Origin: Clostridiales bacterium
GTDB taxonomy: Bacteria > Bacillota > Clostridia > TANB77 > CAG-508
Length of the DNA stretch: 28,095 nucleotides
Assembly: GCA_019417465.1 (NCBI GenBank)
Contig: DXVF01000001.1
Coordinates: forward strand, 1-28,095
Direction of reading: 5' to 3'
Shown here: positions 15,351-24,047 of the stretch, one piece after another
How positions within the stretch are numbered: position 1 is the first letter of the stretch
Layout of the letters: each line of letters opens with the position of its first letter
Notes under the pieces: generated by a model
Database searches by the model: none
What the model was told of the DNA's origin: nothing
The model's input: only the letters and a program-made list of their open reading frames with translations
Program-made: the position numbers and the translations under genes

Positions 15351-17238
15351 TTATTCAATTACATTTTTCTTATATGCTGAATACATAGCCCTTACTTCTT
15401 CCATTTTTTCTTCTAATTCTATAACTAGATCAGATGCGTTTTCCCATTCTTTTTTCTCAAAAGCATCATATATTTTACAAAATAATGATTTTTGATTATC
15501 AGTGTTTTTATAAATATATCTTCTTTTTTCATCAATTTCTTTCCAATCTCTATTGTCTTTCTCATCTATACTTTCTATTTTTTTCCATAAACTCATTTCT
15601 GCATAATATTCTTTAATTTTTCTTTTACATATAATTAATTCCCATTTTTCTAAAGTTGTAGTTTTAAAAGATTTTATCATTATATCTGTTAATATATCTC
15701 CATATTGTAATACCTCAAGCTTTTCTTTATTATTTAAAATTTTTACATTCTCCCAAACTGTTCTTGGAGATTCTCCAAATAATTTTTCTCTTTCTTTTTC
15801 ACTATAATATTCAAATACATCTTCTTCACTTCTATAAACTCTATTTTTATCTAAATATCCATAATATTCATTCTGTTTTTTTGATATCTCTTGTAACAAA
15901 TTTTCTTCTGTTTTATTATTTAAAATAGCGTTTCTTATTCCATCTAACATTGCTAGATATGATACTGCAATAGTAATATATAAATTAGAAGATGGATTTG
16001 GAGATCTTAATTCAAATCTAGTAGCTAATGGATTTTGTTTATCTTTAACTAATCCTATTAATACACTTCTATTTCTTGATGGCTCATCTTTTTCTTTTCC
16101 TAGAGATGTAACAATACATACAGGTGCTTCATATCCTGGCTTTAATCTTCTTAGTGAGTCATCTGTAGCAGATATAAATGGATTCATCACTTCATAATTT
16201 TTTAGTATTCCCATCAAAGCTCCATATCCTATAGTACTTAAAAAACTGTCCTCATAACTATTAAATAAATTTGCTCTTGTTCCATCTTTTCTTTTTATAC
16301 TCATTCCTAAATGTACATGCATTCCACTTCCAGCAACTTTCTCTATTGGTTTTGCTCTAAATGTAGTTTCTAGTCCATATTTCATAAAGATTTTTTTTAC
16401 TAATTCTTTAACAAAAATCTGATTATCTGCTGCTTGCAATGGGTCAGAATATTTCCAATCTATTTCAATTTGTTCCATTACGTGGTCATATTTACCAAAA
16501 AATCCTAGTTTTGGTTTTACTCCGCCCAACTTCTTTATGTCCCATTTCTGGCTCTAATTCATATTTTTCCATTGTAATTAAACATTCTTCTATTGCCGTT
16601 CTTACTGTTCCACTTATTTTATTCCAATATTGTTCATGCATTCCTTGTGATGTTGTAAGTTCTTCTATTTCAGTATCTTCATTTGGAGTTTTTACCCAAA
16701 ACTCTAATTCTGTTGCTGTTGTATAATCAATATTTTCTATATCTTCTTCTGATATATCATATTTCTTAAATGTTTCTGCTTTATTTCCTATCAAATTAAT
16801 TATCTCTTGTTTTGTATTATTAGTAGTAAGTTTTAGAATACTTCTTGAATCAACTGGTTTCCCATTATGGTATAAAAATGCTGGAATAATTATTGTTCCT
16901 ACCAAGCGATTTGTATCTTCATCAAGTAAATCTTCATTATAATCTATAAACCAATCACAATCTATATCCACCACCATATCAACCTTTGCATCATTAATTG
17001 TTGCAATTTCTGGCAGGTCTACTGATGAGCCATCTGTTTGTACTGCTGTTTTGTATAAAAATTTTTCTAAATCTTTTAAAAAGATTTTTATAGGAATCCT
17101 TTCATCTGTTACATTCCCCGCTAAATCCACTGCCATTAGTGATACAAACTTTATCTCTTTATGAGATTCCAATATTCTTTTTAAGCTCTCTTCATTATGT
17201 TCTTCTTTTTTTATTTTATATACAAAATTAGCCCCCAT
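15351..17238 (-). pseudogene. glnA: Glutamine synthetase, frameshifted by one base
   Basis: Together the two frames make a glutamine synthetase of about 628 residues, the long clostridial form: a GSI-type catalytic core plus a helical C-terminal extension of about 200 residues. The first part (17238-16492) holds the beta-grasp domain and ELEFWVKTP. The second holds the GSGMHVHLG block with its substrate His, KPGYEAP, the NRS motif and RFELRSPNPSSN. The break is at codon 238: GTT-GGG-CGG should be GTT-GGC-GGA, giving the expected EVGGVKPK. One extra G in the run at 16525-16527 explains it. The second half has no start with a ribosome site of its own. True mutation or sequencing error are both possible. 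Ribosome site GAGG before ATG 17238. Confidence 0.85.
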
Positions 17239-17343
17239 AACTATACCTCACTTATATATTAATATTTTCTATTTATATTATATATGCTATAAAATTGTAA
17301 GTTAATATTAGCATATACTATATAAAATTAAAATATATAAACA

Positions 17344-17383
17344 AAAAGGACAAGCAAAATATTTCTAAATTGCTTGCTCCTTT
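17344..17383 (-). terminator. Terminator after hpf
   Basis: On the minus strand GGAGCAAGCAA (17380-17370) pairs with TTGCTTGTCC (17357-17348), one bulged base, and is followed by TTTTTG. It begins 5 nt past the hpf stop. Confidence 0.8.
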
Positions 17384-17387
17384 CTAT

Positions 17388-17924
17388 TTATGCTTCTGGT
17401 TCTACTAAACCAAAGTTTTTACCATCTTTTAATTTATACATTACATTTACTTTTCCTGTTTCAACATTTACAAATGCTAAAAATTTATTTTGTGGTTCTT
17501 CTTGTAACATAAGTTTAGCATCTTCTGGTGAAACTGGTTTTACATCATAGAATAATGTTTTCACAATTTCATTTTCTATTTCATTTTCTTTTTCGAAACT
17601 CATATTAGTTTCTTTTAAACGAATAGATTCTGTCATGTTTTGTTTATCTTTTTTTGTTTTCATTTTTCTAATTTGACCTTCAACAATATCTATATTTTTA
17701 TCTATAGAAGCATATAAATCCTTACTACCTGTAACTGCTCTAAATACACCATTTTGTGTATTTACATGCATTTCTGCAACTTGATCTTTACCTTCTGTTT
17801 TTATTGTTGCCTGTACATCAAATTCTTCTCCAAAATATTTTACTAATCTTTCGCATTTTTTCTCAATATAATTTTTAATTGAATCTGTTGCCTTTAGTTC
17901 CTTTCCTGTTATTTTTATATTCAT
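17388..17924 (-). CDS. hpf: Ribosome hibernation-promoting factor, long form
   Basis: Long HPF, 178 residues, which pairs 70S ribosomes into inactive 100S dimers in stationary phase. The N-terminal RaiA-like domain (about 1-95) starts MNIKITGKELKATDSIKNYIEKK. A charged linker (about 95-120) follows, then the C-terminal dimerisation domain (about 120-178) with VKPVSPEDAKLMLQ and LKDGKNFGLVEPE. The ribosome site GGAGCG lies about 7 nt before the ATG. Its own consensus promoter lies 65-95 nt upstream and a terminator follows, so it is monocistronic. Confidence 0.95.
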   Translation of the reverse strand: MNIKITGKELKATDSIKNYIEKKCERLVKYFGEEFDVQATIKTEGKDQVAEMHVNTQNGVFRAVTGSKDLYASIDKNIDIVEGQIRKMKTKKDKQNMTESIRLKETNMSFEKENEIENEIVKTLFYDVKPVSPEDAKLMLQEEPQNKFLAFVNVETGKVNVMYKLKDGKNFGLVEPEA

Positions 17925-17989
17925 AAAAATCGCTCCTTCCTGTGCTTGTTATCATTCGTCTAGCCTAAACATAGTTGCTATATATTTTC

Positions 17990-18018
17990 ATTATATATTG
18001 TTTATCCAATTTTTTCAA
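17990..18018 (-). promoter_or_regulatory. Sigma-A promoter of hpf
   Basis: On the minus strand TTGAAA (18018-18013), 17-nt spacer, TATAAT (17995-17990). A leader of about 60 nt follows. Confidence 0.75.
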
Positions 18019-18126
18019 GCAATTTATCGATTTTTAGAGTAATTTAGTTACTGCTTAAAAGTTTTATCTCTATAGATGCCTGAAAGATATGATATATAAA
18101 ACGATTTTTCTCCTAACAAACATACA

Positions 18127-18729
18127 TTACTTATACAAATTATTTTCTTCTATAAATTTTAGCACTCTTGCATTTATCATAGTTTTTATACTATATATTT
18201 CTCCTGACTTTATTTTATTCCTTATATATGTAGAACTAATTTCTATTTCTTTAATATTACTCATACAATAAAAATTTTCCCTATATTTATTTAAAATTTC
18301 ATTTTCACATATTAATTTTTCTAAATCTATTTTATTTCTATTTAGTAAGATAAATCTATATTCACTTATTAAGTCTGTAGAATCTTTCCATTTTAATATA
18401 TTTTTAAAATTATCTGCACCCATTATAAAATATATTTCATCATTTGCATAAATACTATCTATCAATTTAAATATATCAATTGCTTTGAAATTAATATTTT
18501 TATTTAATTCTATATCACATACATCTAATTTCTCGTTATCTTTGCACAATAATTTTAGCATTTCATATCTATATTTTTCATTTATTAATCCATCTTTTTT
18601 ATAACCATTACCTACTGGTACAAAAAACACTTTATCTAATTTCATTTCACTTAATATTGCTTCTGCACATTCTTTATGTGCTACAGTTGGCGGATTAAAA
18701 CTTCCTCCGAAAAACGCATATTTTCTCAT
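18127..18729 (-). CDS. nadD: Nicotinate-nucleotide adenylyltransferase-like protein
   Basis: Nucleotidyltransferase of the NadD family, 200 residues, which transfers AMP from ATP to nicotinate mononucleotide in NAD synthesis. The N-terminus has GGSFNPPTVAH (residues about 6-16), the (H/T)xxH nucleotide-binding motif with Thr in place of the first His as in some NMN adenylyltransferases. FIMGADNF (about 96-103) and the C-terminal EISSTYIRNKI (about 165-175), the ISSTxxR motif, complete the set. The frame starts at GTG 18741, but the ATG at 18729 has GAGGA 6 nt upstream and fits the family. It is not next to the usual obg/yqeK partners, so NadD is likely but a related adenylyltransferase is possible. 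Confidence 0.8.
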   Translation of the reverse strand: MRKYAFFGGSFNPPTVAHKECAEAILSEMKLDKVFFVPVGNGYKKDGLINEKYRYEMLKLLCKDNEKLDVCDIELNKNINFKAIDIFKLIDSIYANDEIYFIMGADNFKNILKWKDSTDLISEYRFILLNRNKIDLEKLICENEILNKYRENFYCMSNIKEIEISSTYIRNKIKSGEIYSIKTMINARVLKFIEENNLYK

Positions 18730-18866
18730 ATTTTTCCTCACATTCTATTTATATAGATTAACATATATGTCCTTATTTTTCAATCTAACTATCCACATTT
18801 AATCTTATAACAACTATAATGCTATGCTTATAATTATTCATATACCAAGTTTTTTTAGTATACCCC

Positions 18867-18895
18867 TTGCAATTTTCATTTTCCCATGATATAAT
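18867..18895 (+). promoter_or_regulatory. Sigma-A promoter of rpsT
   Basis: TTGCAA (18867-18872), 17-nt spacer, TATAAT (18890-18895), about 42 nt before the start codon. Confidence 0.8.
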
Positions 18896-18937
18896 ATTTT
18901 TCGTTATAATTTACTAACTTAAGGGGAGGTGCAAAAT

Positions 18938-19204
18938 ATGCCAAATATCAAATCAGCTATTAAACGTGTTAGTGTTATCGAAAAGAAAACATTAAGAAAT
19001 AATATGATTAAATCAGGATATAAATCAGCTGTTAAAAAGTTTGAACAAGCTATAGAAGCTGGTAATGTTGAAGAAGCAAAAACATTATTCTCACAAGCTA
19101 CAAGAAAAATAGATCAAGCTTGCAGTAAAGGTGTTATTGTAAAAAATACTGCTGCTAGAAAAAAATCTAATTTAGCAAAAAAATTAAATGCTGCTCAAGC
19201 ATAA
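18938..19204 (+). CDS. rpsT: 30S ribosomal protein S20
   Basis: Primary 16S rRNA-binding protein of the small subunit, 88 residues. It starts MPNIKSAIKRV, has the typical Lys/Arg/Ala-rich helical composition, and ends with NTAARKKSNLAKKLNA. An in-frame GTG at 18929 sits in the ribosome site AAGGGGAGGTG, so the ATG at 18938 is used. Consensus promoter upstream and terminators just downstream. Confidence 0.97.
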   Translation: MPNIKSAIKRVSVIEKKTLRNNMIKSGYKSAVKKFEQAIEAGNVEEAKTLFSQATRKIDQACSKGVIVKNTAARKKSNLAKKLNAAQA

Positions 19205-19207
19205 ATA

Positions 19208-19273
19208 AAGTAAAAAATTGTGCACAGTTTTTTACTACAAAAAAGAATCTAGTATTTCTAGATTCTTTTTTAT
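19208..19273 (+). terminator. Tandem hairpins after rpsT
   Basis: First stem AGTAAAAAA/TTTTTTACT (19208-19216 with 19227-19235). Second stem AAAAGAATCTAG (19241-19252) with CTAGATTCTTTT (19258-19269), then more T. The second is the likely terminator. Confidence 0.8.
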
Positions 19274-19475
19274 GTATTGTACCTAATTTCTAATAACTTT
19301 TACTCTGTATACTAAAATTTCATTAAATTAATTAAGAGAAAATCACTATAAATATTATACAAAATATACAATTAAACTATTATCTGTCTTAATATTACTG
19401 GTTAAAATTACCTTTGATTTTCCTTCTTGATTTATGTTAATATATATTTATAAAAATATAGAAAGCTGTGATATT

Positions 19476-19733
19476 ATGAAAATAAAATTTAAAATAATAT
19501 TAAATTCAATCCTCAATATAGATAAAAAAATACTTAAAATAATGAAAATGGGATTAAAATATTCTTTTTCTTTTTGTATTTTAGCTACTTTAGTTTTACT
19601 TACATACGAATTTTTTAGCTTTCCAACACTATTTTATGCTGGAATCTCATTGTTAAAATCTGGGCTTTTCTTTATAGTAGCTTTTACTATTTGTGGATTC
19701 GCTTTTGATAGAATTACACATGAAATTGGATAA
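19476..19733 (+). CDS. Small membrane protein, unknown function
   Basis: 85 residues from ATG 19476; an ATG at 19434 in frame has no ribosome site and is rejected. A basic N-terminus (MKIKFKIILNSILNIDKKILKIMKMGLK, in part) is followed by two predicted membrane helices, about 32-48 (SFCILATLVLLTYEFF) and 54-77 (ISLLKSGLFFIVAFTICGFAF), and a short polar end. The ribosome site is weak (AGAAAGC). A possible promoter is TTGATT (19427-19432), 16-nt spacer, TATAAA (19449-19454). I do not recognise the family with certainty. Confidence 0.65.
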   Translation: MKIKFKIILNSILNIDKKILKIMKMGLKYSFSFCILATLVLLTYEFFSFPTLFYAGISLLKSGLFFIVAFTICGFAFDRITHEIG

Positions 19734-19753
19734 AATTAAAATATAATGCTAGT

Positions 19754-19860
19754 AACCACTAGTGTTTCCATAGAAACGGAAACACTGGTTTGAGTTGATT
19801 TGCTAACAAAAAGAATGATTATATGTTTTTATTTTATAACACTAATCATTCTTTTATTAT
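19754..19860. terminator. Two hairpins between converging genes
   Basis: First: AACCA plus AGTGTTTCC (19754-19769, 2-nt bulge) pairs with GGAAACACT plus GGTT (19778-19790). Second: AAAAGAATGATTA (19809-19821) pairs with TAATCATTCTTTT (19843-19855) around a 21-nt loop. They separate 19476-19733 (plus) from gatB (minus); the second has U-runs in both directions. Confidence 0.65.
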
Positions 19861-19929
19861 GTATTTAGCTCAAAATTGTTTATCTCTAGTATAATCTCAT
19901 ACTCACACTGATGATACATTTTCTAATTT

Positions 19930-21372
19930 TTATTTTTTCAATTCTTCTATGAACATTTTATTAAGCATCCCTGGATTTGCTTTACCCTTAGTTTCTTTCA
20001 TAGCTTGTCCTACTAAAAATCCTAAAGCTTTATCCTTTCCACCTTTGTAATCACTAACTGATTGTGGATTTGCTTCAAGTACTTTTAGTACAACTTCTTT
20101 TATTGCTCCCTCATCAGATATTTGTATCCATCCATTTTCTTTAATAATAACTTCTGGATCACGTGGATTTTCAAATAACTCTACTATCACTTTTTTAGCA
20201 ATAGCAGAACTAATTGTTCCTTTATCTATTAATTCTACTACTTTTGCAAGCTCCTCTGAAGTAAATGGTATTTGGTCTGCTTCCATTTCTTTTTCATTTA
20301 GTATTTTTGATATATCAGATAAAATCCAGTTAGCAACCGCTTTTGGATTTTTGCAAAGCTCTTGTGCTGCATCAAATAAATTTGATAAATATTTAGATGC
20401 TGTAAGAAGTCTTGAATCTTTTTCTGATAATCCGTATTTTTCCATATATCTTACTTTTCTACTTTCTGGAAGTTCTGGAAGATTATTTTTTATATTTTCG
20501 ATATATTCTTCTGATAATCTAATTGCAACTAAGTCTGGGTCTGGGAAATATCTATAATCTTGAGCATCTTCTTTATCTCTCATAGGAAAAGTCCTTCCTG
20601 ATACATCATCCCATCTCAAAGTAGTTTGTTCAACTACTCCTCCCTCTTCTATTAAATCAATTTGACGATTTGCTTCGTATTCAATTGCTCTTACTATTGA
20701 ACGGAAAGAGTTCATATTTTTCATTTCTGTACGAGTACCAAATTTAGTTTCTCCTTTTTTTCTAACAGAAACGTTTACATCTGCACGAAGTGATCCTTCT
20801 TGCATCTTACAATCTGATACTTCAATATATTCTAATATTGATTTTATTTTTCTTAAATACTTCTCTACTTCACTACTTGTTCTTAAATCTGGCTTAGAAA
20901 CAATCTCAATTAAAGGTACCCCTGCTCTATTTAAGTCTACTAAACTTCCTCCACCAAATTCATTATGATTTAATTTTCCTGCATCTTCTTCTATATGAAT
21001 TCTTTCTAATCTAATTTTTTTCTTTTCTCCATTATCATCTTCGATCTCTACATATCCATTTTCACAAAGTGGTTTATCATATTGTGATATTTGATATGCT
21101 TTCGGAAGATCTGGATAGAAATAATTTTTTCTATCATTTTTGCTATCTCTTGAGATTTCACAATTTGTAGCAAGTCCAGCTTTTACTGCATATTCTACCA
21201 CTTTTTCATTTAACACTGGTAGTGTTCCAGGCATCGCCATACAAATAGGACAACAATGTGTATTTGGTTCTCCTCCAAACTCTGTAGGGCAAGAACAAAA
21301 TATTTTTGTTTTTGTAGAAAGTTCTGCATGAACTTCAAGTCCCATTACTATCTCATAATCTTGTCTTGACAT
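19930..21372 (-). CDS. gatB: Asp-tRNA(Asn)/Glu-tRNA(Gln) amidotransferase subunit B
   Basis: GatB phosphorylates and transamidates misacylated Glu-tRNA(Gln) or Asp-tRNA(Asn) in the GatCAB complex; 480 residues. The N-terminal cradle domain has MGLEVHAELSTKTKIFC, the zinc Cys pairs CSC and CCPIC (about 26-43), and YFYPDLPKAYQISQYD (about 87-102). The C-terminal helical and YqeY-like tail (about 330-480) binds tRNA and ends NPGMLNKMFIEELKK. The ribosome site AAGGAGG is strong. Last gene of the gat cluster, 134 nt after gatA. Confidence 0.97.
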   Translation of the reverse strand: MSRQDYEIVMGLEVHAELSTKTKIFCSCPTEFGGEPNTHCCPICMAMPGTLPVLNEKVVEYAVKAGLATNCEISRDSKNDRKNYFYPDLPKAYQISQYDKPLCENGYVEIEDDNGEKKKIRLERIHIEEDAGKLNHNEFGGGSLVDLNRAGVPLIEIVSKPDLRTSSEVEKYLRKIKSILEYIEVSDCKMQEGSLRADVNVSVRKKGETKFGTRTEMKNMNSFRSIVRAIEYEANRQIDLIEEGGVVEQTTLRWDDVSGRTFPMRDKEDAQDYRYFPDPDLVAIRLSEEYIENIKNNLPELPESRKVRYMEKYGLSEKDSRLLTASKYLSNLFDAAQELCKNPKAVANWILSDISKILNEKEMEADQIPFTSEELAKVVELIDKGTISSAIAKKVIVELFENPRDPEVIIKENGWIQISDEGAIKEVVLKVLEANPQSVSDYKGGKDKALGFLVGQAMKETKGKANPGMLNKMFIEELKK

Positions 21373-21506
21373 ATATTTTCCTCCTTTTTTTCTAATTGAA
21401 ATGACTTATATAATAATTACAGTGTGCTACATATAAAACTTTTTCTTTATTCATTCACTTACTTTTCCCTTCATTAGTTTTTATGTAGTTTATCTATATT
21501 TTCTAT

Positions 21507-22976
21507 TTATTTTTTAAATTCTGGTTTATTTTTTTCTCTAAAGTTTGTAGCTTGTTCATATGTATATGCTGCATTTAATATTGTTTTTTCTTGGAATTTA
21601 TCACCAATTAATTGCATTCCAATTGGCATTCCTTTGCTATCTACACCACATGGCACAGATATTCCAGGTAATCCTGCAATATTAAGAGAAACAGTACAAA
21701 TATCCGCTAAATACATTTCTAATGGATTATTTGATCTTGTTCCTATTTCAAATGCTACTGTTGGTGATGTTGGAGTAAGTAATACATCATATTTTTCAAA
21801 CATTTTATCAAATTCTTGTTTTACTAATGTACGAACTTCCAAAGCTTTTTTATAGTAAGCATCATAATATCCTGAACTAAGCACATATGTCCCAAGTATT
21901 ATTCTTCTTTTTACTTCTGAGCCAAATCCTTCACTTCTTGAATTTTTATAAATATCTTTTAGATTTTTAAAGTTTTGCGTACGATATCCATATCTAATTC
22001 CATCAAATCTTCCTAAGTTTGAACTTGCTTCTGCACAAGCGATTATATAATATGTTGCTAAGGCATACTCAGCAATATCTAAAGAGCATTCTTCTACTAT
22101 AGCACCTAATTCTTTATATTTTTCTATTGCTTCATGTAACTTGTCTTTAACTTCTGGATTTATACCCTCTCCAAAAAACTCCTTTGGAACTCCTATTTTT
22201 AATCCTTTTACATCATTTTTTAGACATTTAGTATAATCTACTTTTGGACGATTGATTGATGTAGTATCTCTTTCGTCATGTCCTGCAATTAAATTTAGTA
22301 GCATTGCTGAATCTTTGACATCTTTTGTAATTGGTCCAATTTGGTCAAGTGATGATGCAAATGCAACTAAACCATATCTTGACACTAGTCCATATGTAGG
22401 TTTTAATCCAACTACACCACAAAAAGATGCAGGTTGACGAATAGATCCACCTGTATCACTTCCTAATGCCCATGGCACTAAATTTGCTGCTACTGCTGCT
22501 GCAGAACCACCTGAAGACCCACCTGGAACTGTATTTAAATTCCATGGATTTTTTGTTTTCTTAAATGCAGAATATTCTGTAGAAGCTCCCATAGCGAACT
22601 CATCCATATTAAGTTTTCCTAAGTTAATTAATCCTTCTGCATTTAGATTTTCTATAACTGTTGCATCATATGGTGCAACAAAGTTTTCTAACATTTTAGA
22701 ACTACAAGTTGTTTTTACACCCTTTGTACACAAATTATCTTTTATTCCTATTGGAATTCCTGCAAATTTTGAATTTATCTCTCCGCTTTGCACCTTTTTT
22801 TCCACTTCTTGTGATTTAGCAATTGCTTCATCTGTAAGAATAGTAACAAAAGCTTCAACATCTTTTTCTTTTTCATTTATTCTATTTGCATATGCTTTTG
22901 TAATTTCCGTTATTGTAATCTCTTTTTTTTGTAACTTGTCCATTAATTCATGGACCGTATATTCATAAAGTTCCAT
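21507..22976 (-). CDS. gatA: Asp-tRNA(Asn)/Glu-tRNA(Gln) amidotransferase subunit A
   Basis: Glutaminase subunit of GatCAB that releases ammonia from Gln for tRNA transamidation; 489 residues, amidase-signature family. The catalytic Lys is in GIKDN (about 77-79), and the cis-Ser and nucleophile Ser are in the Gly/Ser-rich block PGGSSGGSAAAVAA then GSDTGGSIRQPA (about 151-182). Ribosome site AGAGGAG. Preceded by the phosphatase-like gene (20-nt gap) and followed by gatB. Confidence 0.97.
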   Translation of the reverse strand: MELYEYTVHELMDKLQKKEITITEITKAYANRINEKEKDVEAFVTILTDEAIAKSQEVEKKVQSGEINSKFAGIPIGIKDNLCTKGVKTTCSSKMLENFVAPYDATVIENLNAEGLINLGKLNMDEFAMGASTEYSAFKKTKNPWNLNTVPGGSSGGSAAAVAANLVPWALGSDTGGSIRQPASFCGVVGLKPTYGLVSRYGLVAFASSLDQIGPITKDVKDSAMLLNLIAGHDERDTTSINRPKVDYTKCLKNDVKGLKIGVPKEFFGEGINPEVKDKLHEAIEKYKELGAIVEECSLDIAEYALATYYIIACAEASSNLGRFDGIRYGYRTQNFKNLKDIYKNSRSEGFGSEVKRRIILGTYVLSSGYYDAYYKKALEVRTLVKQEFDKMFEKYDVLLTPTSPTVAFEIGTRSNNPLEMYLADICTVSLNIAGLPGISVPCGVDSKGMPIGMQLIGDKFQEKTILNAAYTYEQATNFREKNKPEFKK

Positions 22977-22996
22977 TTTTTTAGCTCCTCTCTATC

Positions 22997-23572
22997 TTAT
23001 ACTCCTATATCTTTCCAACTATATATTCTTTGAATATTTCCTGAATCTATATTCTTGTTTAATTCAGTAGTCATTAGATATGTTTTTATTCCTTGACTTG
23101 CAACTTGCATGCAGTTTTTATAACTATCATCTATAAATACGTCTATTTTTTTACTTTTGCAAATTTTTGCTTTATTATCTGCATTTACAATAAGCTCATC
23201 AAAAGGAATATCATTCTTTTCTAGCCAATTTTTTGTTAAATCATTGACAGAAAATTTATCTGTTATAAATCTTGCTGTAATTAAATAGATATTATTCCCT
23301 TTTTCTTTAATTGTTTTAAATGTTTGTTTTACATTTTCTTTTACTTCAACATTTTCAATCATTTTTTTATAATATCCATATTCTTCTAAAAATTTCATTT
23401 GTTCAGATTCATTCCACCCAAATATATACTTTAAATAATAATGATCTGGTACTTGTGATAATTTATCGTTATATCCTCTTTTTAAGACTTGTTCATTAAA
23501 TGCTTTTCCATATTCTATAAATTTATCTGCTGTTTTTGATATTGTATCATCAATGTCTATTCCATAGTTCAT
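22997..23572 (-). CDS. 5'-nucleotidase-like HAD protein (NT5C type)
   Basis: 191 residues. Motif I is GIDIDDTIS (about 4-12), motif II LITAR (about 97-101) and motif IV FIDDSYKN (about 146-153), the layout of the small HAD family that includes 5'(3')-deoxyribonucleotidases. The insert between motifs I and II is long enough for a small helical cap. It lies between gatC and gatA with short gaps (24 and 20 nt), so it is cotranscribed with the amidotransferase genes. No link to tRNA amidation is known to me; salvage or clean-up of nucleotides is the conservative guess. Ribosome site GAGGAG. Confidence 0.82.
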   Translation of the reverse strand: MNYGIDIDDTISKTADKFIEYGKAFNEQVLKRGYNDKLSQVPDHYYLKYIFGWNESEQMKFLEEYGYYKKMIENVEVKENVKQTFKTIKEKGNNIYLITARFITDKFSVNDLTKNWLEKNDIPFDELIVNADNKAKICKSKKIDVFIDDSYKNCMQVASQGIKTYLMTTELNKNIDSGNIQRIYSWKDIGV

Positions 23573-23596
23573 ATATTACTCCTCATATTATTATAA

Positions 23597-23884
23597 TTAT
23601 TGTATTACTTTTGGTATTTTAAACATTCCTCTTTCTTGTTCTGGAGCATTTTGTAATAAAGCTTCTCTATCCTCAAACTGCTTAATCTCATCTTTTCTAA
23701 ATACATTATAATTACTATTTGCACCTATTGACTCACTTAATCCTTCTACTGGAGCATTATTTACAATATTTGCAAAATTTAGAATATCTTGTAAATGTAG
23801 TAAATATGTATCCACTTCTTCATCTTTTAAATTTAGATGTGCTAGTTTTGCAATATGCAAAATTTCTTCTCTTGATACTTGCAT
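23597..23884 (-). CDS. gatC: Asp-tRNA(Asn)/Glu-tRNA(Gln) amidotransferase subunit C
   Basis: Small structural subunit that wraps around GatA and stabilises the GatCAB complex; 95 residues, the normal size. Pattern VSREEILHIAKLAHLNLKDEE at the start, LQDILNFANIVNNAPVEGL in the middle (about 31-49), and a C-terminal Phe/Pro end (GMFKIPKVI). Ribosome site AAGGAG. First gene of the cluster; a consensus promoter lies upstream. Confidence 0.95.
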   Translation of the reverse strand: MQVSREEILHIAKLAHLNLKDEEVDTYLLHLQDILNFANIVNNAPVEGLSESIGANSNYNVFRKDEIKQFEDREALLQNAPEQERGMFKIPKVIQ

Positions 23885-23914
23885 TTAATCATCTCCTTTT
23901 TGAATTTGTGTCTT

Positions 23915-23943
23915 ATTATATAGCGTTTTTGTTAAAAAAACAA
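23915..23943 (-). promoter_or_regulatory. Sigma-A promoter of the gatC operon
   Basis: On the minus strand TTGTTT (23943-23938), 17-nt spacer, TATAAT (23920-23915), about 30 nt before the gatC start. Confidence 0.7.
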
Positions 23944-23982
23944 GTTTATATAGTTAAAATTTTCCTTAATATGTAATATATT

Positions 23983-24039
23983 AAATAAAGATACTATATT
24001 TTTAGCTATATTTTTAGCTCTAATATAGTATCTTTATTT
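23983..24039 (-). terminator. Long hairpin terminator after the surface protein gene
   Basis: Arms 23983-24000 and 24022-24039 are perfect complements over 18 bp (AAATAAAGATACTATATT), loop 21 nt with a repeated TTTTTAGCT. It starts 8 nt beyond the stop at 24048. The stem is AT-rich but long. Confidence 0.75.
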
Positions 24040-24047
24040 ATAGTTTT

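Noticed and set aside
17281..17317. Inverted repeat TATATGCTA/TAGCATATA upstream of glutamine synthetase
   Set aside because: All AT except one base pair, and such repeats are expected by chance in this composition; no match to a known nitrogen regulator site could be made.
23719..23976. Plus-strand frame opposite gatC
   Set aside because: Shadow of a secure gene, crossing its promoter; leucine-rich antisense pattern only.
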